Part shown: piece after piece, positions 1 through 8,082 of the stretch
How the letters are laid out: each line of letters opens with the position of its first letter
Position numbering within the stretch: the first letter of the stretch is position 1
DNA from: Sphingobacterium sp. HMA12
GTDB taxonomy: Bacteria > Bacteroidota > Bacteroidia > Sphingobacteriales > Sphingobacteriaceae
NCBI RefSeq assembly: GCF_002933815.1
Contig: NZ_BEYR01000002.1
Location: 434,001 to 498,000, forward strand
Direction: 5' to 3'
Length of the DNA: 64,000 nucleotides
Notes under the pieces: generated by a model
What the model saw: the letters and a program-made list of their open reading frames with translations, nothing else
The model's database searches: none
Told to the model about the DNA's origin: nothing
Program-made: the position numbers and the translations under genes

Positions 1-302
1 ATGTCCCCTTTAAGGAAAAAGTTGATATGAATATCCGTAAATACCTGTGGAACCTCTTCGCGACGCTTTCCTTCTACTTCCACCTGGATATCGTCAATTT
101 GCTGACGTTGTTTGACCAAGATACTATGTAGGTCGAAAACGCTACAGGAACCCAATGCCATCAATACCAGCTCCATGGGGCGAACACCTTTTCCTTCACC
201 ACCAATTGCTTCAGAGCCATCGATGTTCACTTTGACGGAAGATAATTCACTGCTGGCTTCGAAATGCACAGCTTGATTGACACGGTTTAATTTGATTTTC
301 AT
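1..302 (-). CDS. OsmC family protein (3' end outside window)
   Basis: The reverse strand reads an open frame from an ATG at 302 to the window edge, giving about 100 residues beginning MKIKLNRVNQAVHFEAS. The segment MELVLMALGSCSVFDL, with a cysteine in a GSC context at the start of a helix, is typical of the OsmC/Ohr/YhfA fold, whose members reduce organic peroxides through paired cysteines. The second cysteine would lie beyond the window, so a peroxidase role cannot be confirmed; YhfA-type members have no proven substrate. The protein has no signal peptide and should be cytoplasmic. It is divergent from nothing nearby: the next gene is on the same strand and is separated from it by a strong terminator. 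Confidence 0.75.
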   Translation of the reverse strand, partial: MKIKLNRVNQAVHFEASSELSSVKVNIDGSEAIGGEGKGVRPMELVLMALGSCSVFDLHSILVKQRQQIDDIQVEVEGKRREEVPQVFTDIHINFFLKGD

Positions 303-490
303 AAGAATAATTATTTACGCGTATAACACTTGTTTTTTTGCATTCATTCCATAGCAGCTTCCGCTGTCAAACTCCTCTTATAAAAGAGTTATCGAATGCA
401 ACCTTTGAAGCGAATGAACATTAAACAAACATAAACATTTCTAGAACGTTGATGAATGACTTTGCTAAACAAAAATACGCATTGTTTCAC

Positions 491-532
491 AAAAAAAGGT
501 CATCTGAATGTTCAATTCAAATGACCTTTTTT
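491..532 (-). terminator. Intrinsic terminator of the SGNH/FadL operon
   Basis: A hairpin with arms AAAAAAGGTCAT and ATGACCTTTTTT, continued inward with one mismatch, lies 26 bases beyond the stop codon of the SGNH hydrolase gene. On the reverse strand it ends in a run of T, as expected for an intrinsic terminator. Confidence 0.8.
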
Positions 533-557
533 AGCTCTTTTTAGTTCATGTATAACA

Positions 558-1904
558 CTAAGGTAAGGCAACACCGCCATACTGGCTGACATTTACTTTT
601 CCTAATTTGGTGCTATATTTTGCATTGATCGCGTCAACAAAAACATTGGCCATAATGGCATAGCCCATAGGCGTTAAGTGAACCCCATCCAACGAGAATA
701 TATTACCAGTGATGTATTTATTGCTGATGGCTATACCGTTAATCTGATAGCCTGATTTTACTTTGTTCAAGAAACTATAAATGTCCGCTACTGCAAGTTT
801 TTTACTGTCAGCAACCTGTTTAATAATCGCGTTGAGCGCAACAATACGATCTTGGACCATTTTTGCCTCAGCCTCATCCAAGACAAAATTGTCGCCGACA
901 GGATTTCTCGGATGGAGACCATAAGGAAATGGATTGACAACACCCGTTGCAGGGTCTTTGAGATCTTGCCGACCCAATAAACCTGCTGAAGAAAATGGGA
1001 GAATAAACATATCTTTATCCGTTGCTGCCCGAGGAAGGTCAGCTTTTGTTTTGATATAAATATCACTAACAGGATCTTTTCCTTGTGCCTTTAATGCGGC
1101 GTTCACCCCTGCCAGTAAGGCTTGACGGGTTACTGTCGTAAAATAAGGTACGGCCGTCACATCCGGGATGGTGGCAACAACCCCTTTCTGTTCTTTGCTG
1201 GTCAACTTAGTGATAAAGCTGGTATAAAGCCCTGCAAATGTCTGCTCGGAAATTAAGGTGTTTGTGGCATCCGTGGTCACGGCACCGTTTGTAGCATAAC
1301 CCAGCACGTCGTTGTTTCCTAATGAGAAGGAAAAGAACGTATGGTCTTTGGTCGTTGCAAAATCTACATACGTTTTGGTTGCCGTTTCATTGTCTGGCAA
1401 CAGTCGCTCAAAATAGGGATTTAGTTCACCCATACGCGGAGCAAATGCCAAATCCAGTCGCATACCGGGTACGCCCAGATTATTGATCGGACCGGTGTAT
1501 TTGATATAAAGCGGCTTTTTGTCCGGCGTCTGCCCCCGGATAGCGAGGTGGTCGGTTACGGTGCCTAATTCAGGTTGACCGTTGACCAGCGCTTTTAAAT
1601 ATAAAAATCCGCTGCCATTATAGTTTTCCGCAGGAAAATAAGGCTGCAAAAATTCTCCGCCGCCTACTTTTTTCATTTCTTGCGCGAGCATATTCGGAAA
1701 AGATTGTTCCTGCCCCTTAAGACTAAGTCCACTATTGGCATAACCGGAAGTCAGGGAGTTACCGACAGCAATATATTTGCTGAAATCCACATTTTCAGGG
1801 TTTCCGCCTTTGGTATCGAGGTCGATAGATGGTTTACAGGACGCAGCCAATGCCAGCGCCGCAAAACCAATATAAAGCTTAATATTTTTTTGAAATCTTT
1901 TCAT
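558..1904 (-). CDS. SGNH/GDSL-family hydrolase lipoprotein
   Basis: A 448-residue protein with an N-terminal lipoprotein signal (hydrophobic stretch then lipobox LAASC, cysteine near residue 23), so it is anchored in a membrane facing the periplasm or the outside. SGNH blocks are visible: block I reads AVGNSLTSG, with Asn in place of the Asp of classical GDSL; block III reads SLGNNDVLG (the Gly-x-Asn-Asp oxyanion element); block V reads LDGVHLTPMG with the catalytic Asp and His. The family hydrolyses lipid or carbohydrate esters; the substrate cannot be read from sequence. The gene starts 6 bases after the stop of a FadL-type porin gene, so the two are one operon. The pairing suggests ester hydrolysis coupled to uptake of the released hydrophobic product, which is inference. 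Confidence 0.85.
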   Translation of the reverse strand: MKRFQKNIKLYIGFAALALAASCKPSIDLDTKGGNPENVDFSKYIAVGNSLTSGYANSGLSLKGQEQSFPNMLAQEMKKVGGGEFLQPYFPAENYNGSGFLYLKALVNGQPELGTVTDHLAIRGQTPDKKPLYIKYTGPINNLGVPGMRLDLAFAPRMGELNPYFERLLPDNETATKTYVDFATTKDHTFFSFSLGNNDVLGYATNGAVTTDATNTLISEQTFAGLYTSFITKLTSKEQKGVVATIPDVTAVPYFTTVTRQALLAGVNAALKAQGKDPVSDIYIKTKADLPRAATDKDMFILPFSSAGLLGRQDLKDPATGVVNPFPYGLHPRNPVGDNFVLDEAEAKMVQDRIVALNAIIKQVADSKKLAVADIYSFLNKVKSGYQINGIAISNKYITGNIFSLDGVHLTPMGYAIMANVFVDAINAKYSTKLGKVNVSQYGGVALP

Positions 1905-1910
1905 AATCTA

Positions 1911-3131
1911 TTACCATTTATAGGTGAATGAAATTGAAGGGGCATGAATGTTGGTTTTGTAAGCGCCCTCAATTTGTGTGACGGGGCTAGTTACGGTACG
2001 CTCTTTCAATTTTTGTAAAACATAAGCTGCGTGAAGGCTAAATTTGTCGTTGATTGCGTAAGACAATCCCAGCGCACCCATGATACGGTCGTTGTCCGGA
2101 GTCTCTGCATAAACATGATCTTTGTCAACCGGTGTTTTTACATACCCCATCCCGGCTCGTACAGCCAACTTTTCGTTTGCTTTATAATTCACCCCAACTT
2201 TCCCTGAAAATGCATTTTTATAATTTTTTATCTGTTCAGTATCCTGCAGTAGCGGGGTATTGTCTGCATAGTCAAAGACCAGTTTTTTATAGATGTTGTA
2301 TTGAATAAAAGTTCCGTCGGCAACAATGTCCACTTTGTCACTTACTGGCACCGAAAGACCTAGGTTAAGTGATGCCGGTAAAGGAAGCTCTGCACTGAAT
2401 TTGGTGTCAGGAAACGAGGCAGCAACCGCGTCAGGCACCGTAAATTCGGCATCGCCCTTTTTCAGCTTTGTAACTACTTTTGACCGGTAAGATAACGAGA
2501 TCGCGACGTTGTTGTCAAAGTTGTAATGGGCACCGACGTTGTAACCTATACCAGTACCAGTACCTGTTAATTTAGCATTTGCAGAAGATCCGTCCGGTAA
2601 AAACAAGGGTAGTGACCTCGCCAGATCGACCATGCCAATGTTGTAAACTAAACCAGCACCTACGCTTAAGTTATCCGTCAGTTTATAACTGATGGTTGGC
2701 TGGATATAGATCGCACGCAACTTGAGGTGGTTGAGCTCGTACTTTCCGGGCCAACTGTCTCCCCAGTCCACTGCTCCGCCGTAGGGTGTATACACACCCA
2801 GTCCAGCCTTCCAACGGGCATTGTCGGGCCCGAATGTTGCAAAAACGGAAAAAGGAGGTGTAACTTGAGAGCGTGTGTTGTAGACCTGATTGCTTCCGGA
2901 TTCTTTGAAGGCTGATCGATACATTACCGCGGAAATTCCTCCGGAAACAGCATTATGGTCCATTTTTGCCAGACCTCCCGGATTATAGAATATACTTGTT
3001 TCGTCTGTGAACAGTGCAGATCCGGCACCAGCCATGCCTAATGCACGTACGCCCTGCGTATTCACTTGAGACCCTTGTGCAAAGAGCAGTGATGGTGATG
3101 CACAAAGTATTGAGAATAATAATTTCTTCAT
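1911..3131 (-). CDS. OmpP1/FadL/TodX-family outer-membrane transporter
   Basis: A 406-residue protein with a cleavable signal peptide (MKKLLFSILCASPSLLFAQ). The mature N-terminus contains GVRALGMAGAGSALFTDETS and then YNPGGLA, the conserved hatch region of the FadL/TodX family, in which hydrophobic molecules are captured and passed through a lateral opening of a 14-stranded barrel. The rest is alternating beta-strand sequence and the protein ends in a terminal aromatic residue (SFTYKW), a normal outer-membrane beta-barrel signature. It is the first gene of a two-gene operon with the SGNH lipoprotein. Likely substrates are long-chain fatty acids or other hydrophobic compounds; which one is unknown. 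Confidence 0.88.
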   Translation of the reverse strand: MKKLLFSILCASPSLLFAQGSQVNTQGVRALGMAGAGSALFTDETSIFYNPGGLAKMDHNAVSGGISAVMYRSAFKESGSNQVYNTRSQVTPPFSVFATFGPDNARWKAGLGVYTPYGGAVDWGDSWPGKYELNHLKLRAIYIQPTISYKLTDNLSVGAGLVYNIGMVDLARSLPLFLPDGSSANAKLTGTGTGIGYNVGAHYNFDNNVAISLSYRSKVVTKLKKGDAEFTVPDAVAASFPDTKFSAELPLPASLNLGLSVPVSDKVDIVADGTFIQYNIYKKLVFDYADNTPLLQDTEQIKNYKNAFSGKVGVNYKANEKLAVRAGMGYVKTPVDKDHVYAETPDNDRIMGALGLSYAINDKFSLHAAYVLQKLKERTVTSPVTQIEGAYKTNIHAPSISFTYKW

Positions 3132-3211
3132 ACTAGTGTTTATTGTTGGTTAACGTTCCTCTTTAAAATACAATGCTAACATAATAAATGTTTGGCTAAT
3201 ATTAATAAATG

Positions 3212-3242
3212 TTGTGTAATATTTTTTTTGCTCGTACCTTTA
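3212..3242 (+). promoter_or_regulatory. Bacteroidota-type promoter for tpx
   Basis: TTGTG at 3212-3216 and TACCTTTA at 3235-3242, separated by 18 bases, match the Bacteroidota -33 (TTTG/TTG) and -7 (TAnnTTTG) elements except for the last base. The -7 element ends 36 bases before the tpx ATG at 3279. Confidence 0.5.
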
Positions 3243-3278
3243 AGAGCAAGGATACTAAAAATTAAACAATCATATTTT

Positions 3279-3779
3279 ATGGCTACAATCACTTTTAAGG
3301 GCAATCCAGTGAATACAAAAGGCAATTTGCCACAGGTTGGTGAGCAAGCACCTGATTTTAAATTAACTGCGGGAGATCTTTCTGATAAATCATTGGCAGA
3401 CTTCAACGGGAAAAAAGTTGTGTTAAATATTTTCCCGAGCGTAGATACAGGAACCTGTGCGGCGTCGGTACGTGCTTTTAACAAAGAAGCATCTCAATTG
3501 GACAATACCGTGGTGTTATGTATATCGAAAGATTTACCATTTGCACAAGGTCGTTTTTGCGCAGCCGAAGGCTTGAGCAATGTAGTGACATTATCCGAAT
3601 ATAAAGATTCAAATTTCTCTGATGCTTATCAATTGGCAATCGCTGATGGACCTTTAGCAGGGCTATTGAGCCGTGTCGTGATTACCTTGGACGAGAATGG
3701 TAAAGTTTTGTACGAAGAGCAGGTAGCAGAAATTGCTGACGAACCGAACTATGCTGCAGCAATTGCTTCGTTGAGTTAA
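3279..3779 (+). CDS. tpx: Thiol peroxidase Tpx (atypical 2-Cys peroxiredoxin)
   Basis: A 166-residue cytoplasmic protein starting [15 protein letters not shown]. The Tpx signature [13 protein letters not shown] holds the peroxidatic cysteine and the later FCAAEGL holds the resolving cysteine, the pair that forms the intramolecular disulfide in Tpx and is reduced by thioredoxin. Length equals the family norm (165-170). The open frame extends upstream to 3192 but the ATG at 3279 matches family N-termini and lies correctly after the predicted promoter. The gene is a single transcription unit bounded by a promoter and a bidirectional terminator, and is divergent from the FadL operon. Role: detoxification of hydrogen peroxide and alkyl hydroperoxides. 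Confidence 0.95.
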   Translation: MATITFKGNPVNTKGNLPQVGEQAPDFKLTAGDLSDKSLADFNGKKVVLNIFPSVDTGTCAASVRAFNKEASQLDNTVVLCISKDLPFAQGRFCAAEGLSNVVTLSEYKDSNFSDAYQLAIADGPLAGLLSRVVITLDENGKVLYEEQVAEIADEPNYAAAIASLS

Positions 3780-3795
3780 GAACGATTTGAGAATA

Positions 3796-3834
3796 ATCAA
3801 AAAAGCCTTTGCACTACACAAAGGCTTTTTTGAT
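3796..3834. terminator. Bidirectional intrinsic terminator between tpx and metZ-like gene
   Basis: A perfect 16-bp inverted repeat (3796-3811 and 3819-3834, core AGCCTTTG / CAAAGGCT) with A and T runs on both sides. It terminates tpx on the forward strand and the convergent sulfhydrylase gene on the reverse strand. Confidence 0.9.
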
Positions 3835-3853
3835 TTAAAGCTGTATTTATCGA

Positions 3854-5026
3854 TTATTTAGTTTTCTCTAATGCCTGTAAGATATCGTTGATAATATCTT
3901 CTTGATCCTCCAAGCCAACAGACAAGCGGATACTGCCCGGTTGTATACCCAGGTTTAAACGCTCATCTTCTGATAATTTGGAATGTGTCGTAGACGCAGG
4001 ATGTGTAGCAATTGACCGCGAGTCGCCTAAGTTGGATGTATATAAAATCATTTCCAGCTGGTCAACAAAAGCTTTCGCACGCTCAAAACCACCTTTGACA
4101 ACGAGTGTAACTATACCACCACCGGCTTTCATCTGCTTTTTGGCGAGTTCATATTGCGGATGGCTTGGTAGGAAAGGATATTTTACATCCTCAATCTCGG
4201 GGTGATTTTCTAATGCCTGGGCGAGCGCGAGTGCATTTGAACAATGGCGATCCATCCGGATACCCAAGGTCTCCAAACTTTTGGAAATAATCCAGGCATT
4301 AAAAGGTGATAGTGCTGGACCCGTATGGCGGATAAAGAACATCAATTTGTCTATCAATTCCTGTTTCCCGACCACAATACCACCCAAAACACGTCCCTGT
4401 CCGTCCATATATTTGGTCGCTGAATGGATAACCAGGTCAAAACCGTATTGAATCGGTTTCTGAAGATAAGGCGTCGCAAAACAGTTGTCAATTGAAAGAA
4501 TGATATTTGGGTATTTTTCTTTGAATTTACCTAACCATTCCAGATCAACCAATTCCAATCCTGGATTGGACGGAGACTCCAAAAATATAATTTTCGTATT
4601 TGGCTGTATGGCCTTTTCCCATTCCTCCGGATTAGCCGCATCTACGTAAGTTGTCGTAACACCCCAGCGCGGAAAAAGCTCTGTAAATAACTGATGGGTA
4701 GATCCGAATATTGCCCGTGAAGAAACGATATGATCTCCACTTTCAATAATTGCAGCAAAGGAAGCAAATACTGCCGCCATACCCGATGCGAAGGATAAAC
4801 CTGCTTCGGCACCTTCCATAATACAGACCTTGTTGATAAATTCGGAAGTATTTGGGTTGGCATAGCGGGAATAAATCATTGCATCTTCTTCTCCAGCAAA
4901 GACCGCCCGACCTTGTTCAGCACTGTCGAAGATAAAACTTGATGTGAGGTATAAAGGAGTCGAATGTTCGCGAAGTGCGGAACGATCGACCTGTTCACGT
5001 ATGATTTTAGATTGATCTTTTTTCAT
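3854..5026 (-). CDS. metZ: PLP-dependent O-succinyl/O-acetylhomoserine sulfhydrylase-like enzyme (Cys/Met metabolism family)
   Basis: A 390-residue cytoplasmic enzyme of the Cys/Met metabolism PLP family. The PLP-binding lysine is Lys205 in HSATKYMDGQGR; the active-site tyrosine and arginine lie in YSRYANPNT near residue 55, and the phosphate-binding SFASGMAA near residue 85. The HSATKYMDGQGR form is the version I associate with O-succinylhomoserine sulfhydrylase MetZ rather than with cystathionine gamma-synthase or lyase, which favours direct sulfhydrylation to homocysteine in methionine synthesis. Specificity between O-acetyl and O-succinyl donors cannot be settled by eye. The gene is monocistronic; no other methionine gene is adjacent, and no SAM riboswitch was recognised upstream. 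Confidence 0.85.
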   Translation of the reverse strand: MKKDQSKIIREQVDRSALREHSTPLYLTSSFIFDSAEQGRAVFAGEEDAMIYSRYANPNTSEFINKVCIMEGAEAGLSFASGMAAVFASFAAIIESGDHIVSSRAIFGSTHQLFTELFPRWGVTTTYVDAANPEEWEKAIQPNTKIIFLESPSNPGLELVDLEWLGKFKEKYPNIILSIDNCFATPYLQKPIQYGFDLVIHSATKYMDGQGRVLGGIVVGKQELIDKLMFFIRHTGPALSPFNAWIISKSLETLGIRMDRHCSNALALAQALENHPEIEDVKYPFLPSHPQYELAKKQMKAGGGIVTLVVKGGFERAKAFVDQLEMILYTSNLGDSRSIATHPASTTHSKLSEDERLNLGIQPGSIRLSVGLEDQEDIINDILQALEKTK

Positions 5027-5190
5027 GATGTGTAAAGTTACGAGATGAAATTTTAATATGGTATATTTCGCTGCTAAATAACTTCTTTTTGTCGAAAAAA
5101 AATCTGGCTATTTCCTTGTCTTGTAATATGGTCTATCTTTTTCATGCTGAGCGATGAGAAAGAGGAGTTTTGATCACTCCAGTAGATAAT

Positions 5191-5236
5191 ATAGAAAAGA
5201 GCTCAGTTTTCTTTAACAACTGAGCTCTTTTTCTAT
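5191..5236 (-). terminator. Intrinsic terminator after META-domain lipoprotein gene
   Basis: An inverted repeat with core GAGCTCAGTT / AACTGAGCTC flanked by A and T runs. It lies about 60 bases past the reverse-strand stop at 5294 and upstream of the metZ-like gene, so it most likely ends the META lipoprotein transcript. Confidence 0.75.
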
Positions 5237-5293
5237 TTATTATCATACCGGCCAATGCTGGCTACTGTGCCAACTATATTGGTGGATATTGTA

Positions 5294-5782
5294 TTATTTC
5301 TTTACAAATTGCATGACGACAATGTCACCAGAAATAAAGGTTAATTCATTATCTCTGACATCGAAATTTGTTGTGGATTTTAAACCATTCATAAATTCGT
5401 TATAAGCGGCATTTTCGCAGTGCATCATGGTAGATACCAATTTATCACCGATTTTAATGGAATTGCCTTTTTCACTTTCGTAAGTACCACCGATGCCGTT
5501 GCAACCGTTGTTACCTTCGACTTTGTGGTCCTTGGTTGTGAACGTCAATGTCGGAACTTTGTCTTTGAAAAGATCTTTAAGTCCTTTTCCTGCTGTTTCG
5601 GGTGTCGTAAGTGACTTAAGTTCCCATGTTCCCTCCAGCGATGCATTGTCCACTACACTTGGTTTTTGAACCGTAGTTGCGGTGTCGCCAGTTCCTGTTG
5701 CTTCGGATTTTTTTCCTGTTGTGTTGCATGCTACTGTTGAAAACGCCAACGCAACTGCTAAAATCATTAAATTTACTTTCAT
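5294..5782 (-). CDS. META-domain (HslJ-like) lipoprotein
   Basis: About 162 residues with a lipoprotein signal (MKVNLMILAVALAFSTVACN, cysteine at the lipobox TVAC), then a low-complexity Thr/Ala/Gly linker and a META domain. Its diagnostic strings are GTWELKSL near residue 52, GNNGCNGIGGTY near 95 and MMHCENAAYNEFM near 120. META domains occur in the heat-shock lipoprotein HslJ and in many Bacteroidota lipoproteins; the biochemical role is unknown. Two in-frame ATGs are 6 bases apart (5788 and 5782); the second is chosen because it starts the usual MK-rich signal peptide. A small open frame lies 38 bases upstream on the same strand. Confidence 0.85.
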   Translation of the reverse strand: MKVNLMILAVALAFSTVACNTTGKKSEATGTGDTATTVQKPSVVDNASLEGTWELKSLTTPETAGKGLKDLFKDKVPTLTFTTKDHKVEGNNGCNGIGGTYESEKGNSIKIGDKLVSTMMHCENAAYNEFMNGLKSTTNFDVRDNELTFISGDIVVMQFVKK

Positions 5783-5820
5783 AATCATTTTTTAATAATA
5801 TAAACATTCCTTTTTCTGCC

Positions 5821-5970
5821 CTAGAACTTATAATTATCATGCCAATCTTGTCCCAATGGCACGCAATAACCTGCCGTAGTACAGCTAACTTCTTTATCCT
5901 CTATTAATAACAGATCGGTGTTTTTTGTTTGCACTTCAATGGTGAAATAAGTTCGGTTTGGTGGAATCAT
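5821..5970 (-). CDS. Possible small hypothetical protein, 49 aa
   Basis: The reverse strand encodes MIPPNRTYFTIEVQTKNTDL... ending in GQDWHDNYKF and a stop at 5821. The composition (charged, two cysteines in CTTAGYC, no low complexity) looks like coding sequence, and the frame stays open upstream of the ATG for 13 more codons. It could therefore be a small soluble protein or the surviving C-terminal part of a lost gene. It is co-directional with the META lipoprotein and could be co-transcribed with it. No family is recognised. Confidence 0.3.
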   Translation of the reverse strand: MIPPNRTYFTIEVQTKNTDLLLIEDKEVSCTTAGYCVPLGQDWHDNYKF

Positions 5971-6031
5971 ACTAAAAAAAGTACAGCGATAATATGGCAA
6001 GAGACCATTTTACTCTTTAAGGAAATGTTTT

Positions 6032-6049
6032 ATATCAATCGATTGATAT
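6032..6049. promoter_or_regulatory. 18-base perfect palindrome upstream of GH29/GH95
   Basis: ATATCAATCGATTGATAT is perfectly self-complementary with a central CG, the geometry of a dimeric repressor or activator site. It lies 78 bases before the first possible start of the GH29 gene. The regulator is unknown. Confidence 0.4.
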
Positions 6050-6126
6050 GATTCAATAAGGCTATTTCTTTGCATCAGCATACTTTTTGGGCGTTTTTTT
6101 GTCCATTTTGAGTACGCAAATGTTAC

Positions 6127-8082
6127 ATGGATAATTTTATAAAACTTCTTATATTAGGACTTTACAACCTAATTTTCGCGTACTTATTAATTAAGAATAT
6201 GTTCACAATCTTGTTATCCTCCATCTTACTTTCCAGCGGTCATGTCGCCAAACCGGATACCTTAAAACCTTATGGGGCCTTACCGACCGAACGCCAGTTA
6301 AAATGGCAGGAGATGGAAACCTATTGTTTGATCCATTATACACCGACCACTTTTCAAAATAAAGAATGGGGCTATGGTGATGCCCAGCCCAGCTTATTTA
6401 ATCCTTCGGCATTTAATGCAAATCAGATTGCCAAAGCAGCAGCAGATGGTGGTTTTAGAGGTCTGATCAGTGTCGCAAAACACCATGACGGATTTTGTTT
6501 ATGGCCCACAAAAACAACCTCCTATAGTATTGCCTCCTCGCCATGGAAAAATGGAAAGGGCGATATGGTAAAAGAATTTATGGAAGCGACACATCGCAAT
6601 GGGATGAAATTCGGTGTGTACCTATCAGCTTGGGACCGTCATGATGAACATTATGGCACACCAGCTTACGCCAATGCCTACAGGCAACAGCTGACCGAAT
6701 TGATGAGCAATTACGGCCCCTTGTTTACTTCCTGGCATGACGGTGCAAATGGTGGCGATGGATACTACGGTGGACATGAAGGGAAACGGATTATTGACCG
6801 CACAACCTATTATGAATGGCATGAAAAGACCTGGCCAATTGTGCGCAAGCTTCAGCCCGATGCGGTGATATTCTCCGATATTGGTCCTGATATGCGCTGG
6901 GTAGGCAATGAACATGGTTTTGCTGCTGAAACCTCGTGGGCGACATTTACACCCATAGGTCTCAATGGAAAGGTTGCAGTACCCGGTGCGACAGAATCAC
7001 ATAATGCCGAATCGGGTGACCGGAATGGAAAATATTGGATTCCAGCAGAGTGTGACGTGCCCCAACGTCCGGGATGGTTCTACCATCAGGAGCAGAATAG
7101 CCGTGTGAAAACACCGGATCAGCTGTTTGAAATTTACCTTAAATCCGTTGGTCGGGGGGCCTGTATGAATCTTGGGCTTGCGCCAATGCCATCCGGTACG
7201 CTACATGAAAATGACGTGAAATCCTTGCAGGCTTTTGGAAAAAAGATCAAAGAAACTTTCCGTATCAATCTCGCCAAAGGTGCAGCCATTACCGCTTCAA
7301 ATACGCGTAATGGTGATTCCAAAACATATGCGACATCGTTGATTACTGACAATGACCGTTATAGCTATTGGGCAACAGACGACGCGAAAACATCGGCTAC
7401 GCTTGAAATCAAACTCAAGTCGGCTGCGACATTTGATCTTATCCAATTGCGTGAAAACATCAAATTGGGACAACGGATCGACAGTGTTGTTATTGAGCAA
7501 TGGACAGATAATAACTGGAAACCATTGGCCAGAGCGACCAGCATTGGCGCAAATCGTCTGATAAAACTTGAGCAGCCAACTACAGCGACAGGCCTACGCT
7601 TACATATTTATGCTCCCGTAGCTATTACCTTGAGTGATTTCGGTCTATTTAAGGAATATAACGAAGCTTTCGCTTTTGATACAAAGGAGCTTAAAAAACA
7701 AACGGATTTTAAATTGCAGACAGGGACGGCGACCGATAAGGCATATATTACCGACGGCAACCCAAATACCTTTGCAACCGTAGGCAATCAAGGAGTCCTG
7801 GTCATTGAAACGAATGGTGCGACCTCGGGTATCGGTTTCCTTCCACGTCAGGATAAAAAGGCTGGCGGCATTCCGACAAAATATGTGATTTCAACCAGCA
7901 CGGATGGCAAAAAGTGGACAAGTGTTAAGGAAGGCGAATTCTCCAATATCAAAGCAAATCCAATTTTACAACAGGTATTTTTTGATACGAACAACAAGAC
8001 CAAGTTTATCAAATTTGAACCAAAGCAATTTATTGAAGGTAATGAGCTGACAATTGCGGAGCTTGAACTTTATGCGAAATAG
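6127..8082 (+). CDS. GH29 alpha-L-fucosidase with discoidin-like C-terminal domains
   Basis: Up to 651 residues. Two starts are possible: ATG 6127, or ATG 6199 giving MFTILLSSILLSSGHVAKP; either supplies an N-terminal hydrophobic export signal. The catalytic GH29 barrel runs to about residue 380: WHDGANGG carries the predicted nucleophile Asp (residue 205 from the first start), and VAKHHDGFCLWPT and GVYLSAWDRH are standard family motifs. The WxDGANGG form suggests the GH29-B group that acts on branched fucosides, which is inference. Residues about 390-510 (YSYWATDD, LIQLRENI) and 520-650 look like F5/8 type C carbohydrate-binding modules. The gene overlaps the following GH95 gene by 11 bases, so the two are translationally coupled. 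Confidence 0.9.
   Translation: MDNFIKLLILGLYNLIFAYLLIKNMFTILLSSILLSSGHVAKPDTLKPYGALPTERQLKWQEMETYCLIHYTPTTFQNKEWGYGDAQPSLFNPSAFNANQIAKAAADGGFRGLISVAKHHDGFCLWPTKTTSYSIASSPWKNGKGDMVKEFMEATHRNGMKFGVYLSAWDRHDEHYGTPAYANAYRQQLTELMSNYGPLFTSWHDGANGGDGYYGGHEGKRIIDRTTYYEWHEKTWPIVRKLQPDAVIFSDIGPDMRWVGNEHGFAAETSWATFTPIGLNGKVAVPGATESHNAESGDRNGKYWIPAECDVPQRPGWFYHQEQNSRVKTPDQLFEIYLKSVGRGACMNLGLAPMPSGTLHENDVKSLQAFGKKIKETFRINLAKGAAITASNTRNGDSKTYATSLITDNDRYSYWATDDAKTSATLEIKLKSAATFDLIQLRENIKLGQRIDSVVIEQWTDNNWKPLARATSIGANRLIKLEQPTTATGLRLHIYAPVAITLSDFGLFKEYNEAFAFDTKELKKQTDFKLQTGTATDKAYITDGNPNTFATVGNQGVLVIETNGATSGIGFLPRQDKKAGGIPTKYVISTSTDGKKWTSVKEGEFSNIKANPILQQVFFDTNNKTKFIKFEPKQFIEGNELTIAELELYAK

Larger units (their letters stand above)
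5783..6126. other. Intergenic region upstream of the fucosidase genes
   Basis: This 344-base stretch holds a possible 49-codon reverse-strand gene (5821-5970) and a perfect 18-base palindrome (6032-6049). Nothing else was recognised; no confident promoter pair for the fucosidase genes could be placed. Confidence 0.6.

Noticed and set aside
788..1066. Open frames in other phases inside the SGNH gene and similar overlaps elsewhere
   Set aside because: They sit antisense or out of phase within genes having strong family matches and show no independent features.
5027..5190. Search for a SAM riboswitch before the metZ-like gene
   Set aside because: No conserved SAM-I or SAM-II core or pseudoknot sequence could be recognised in this short leader.
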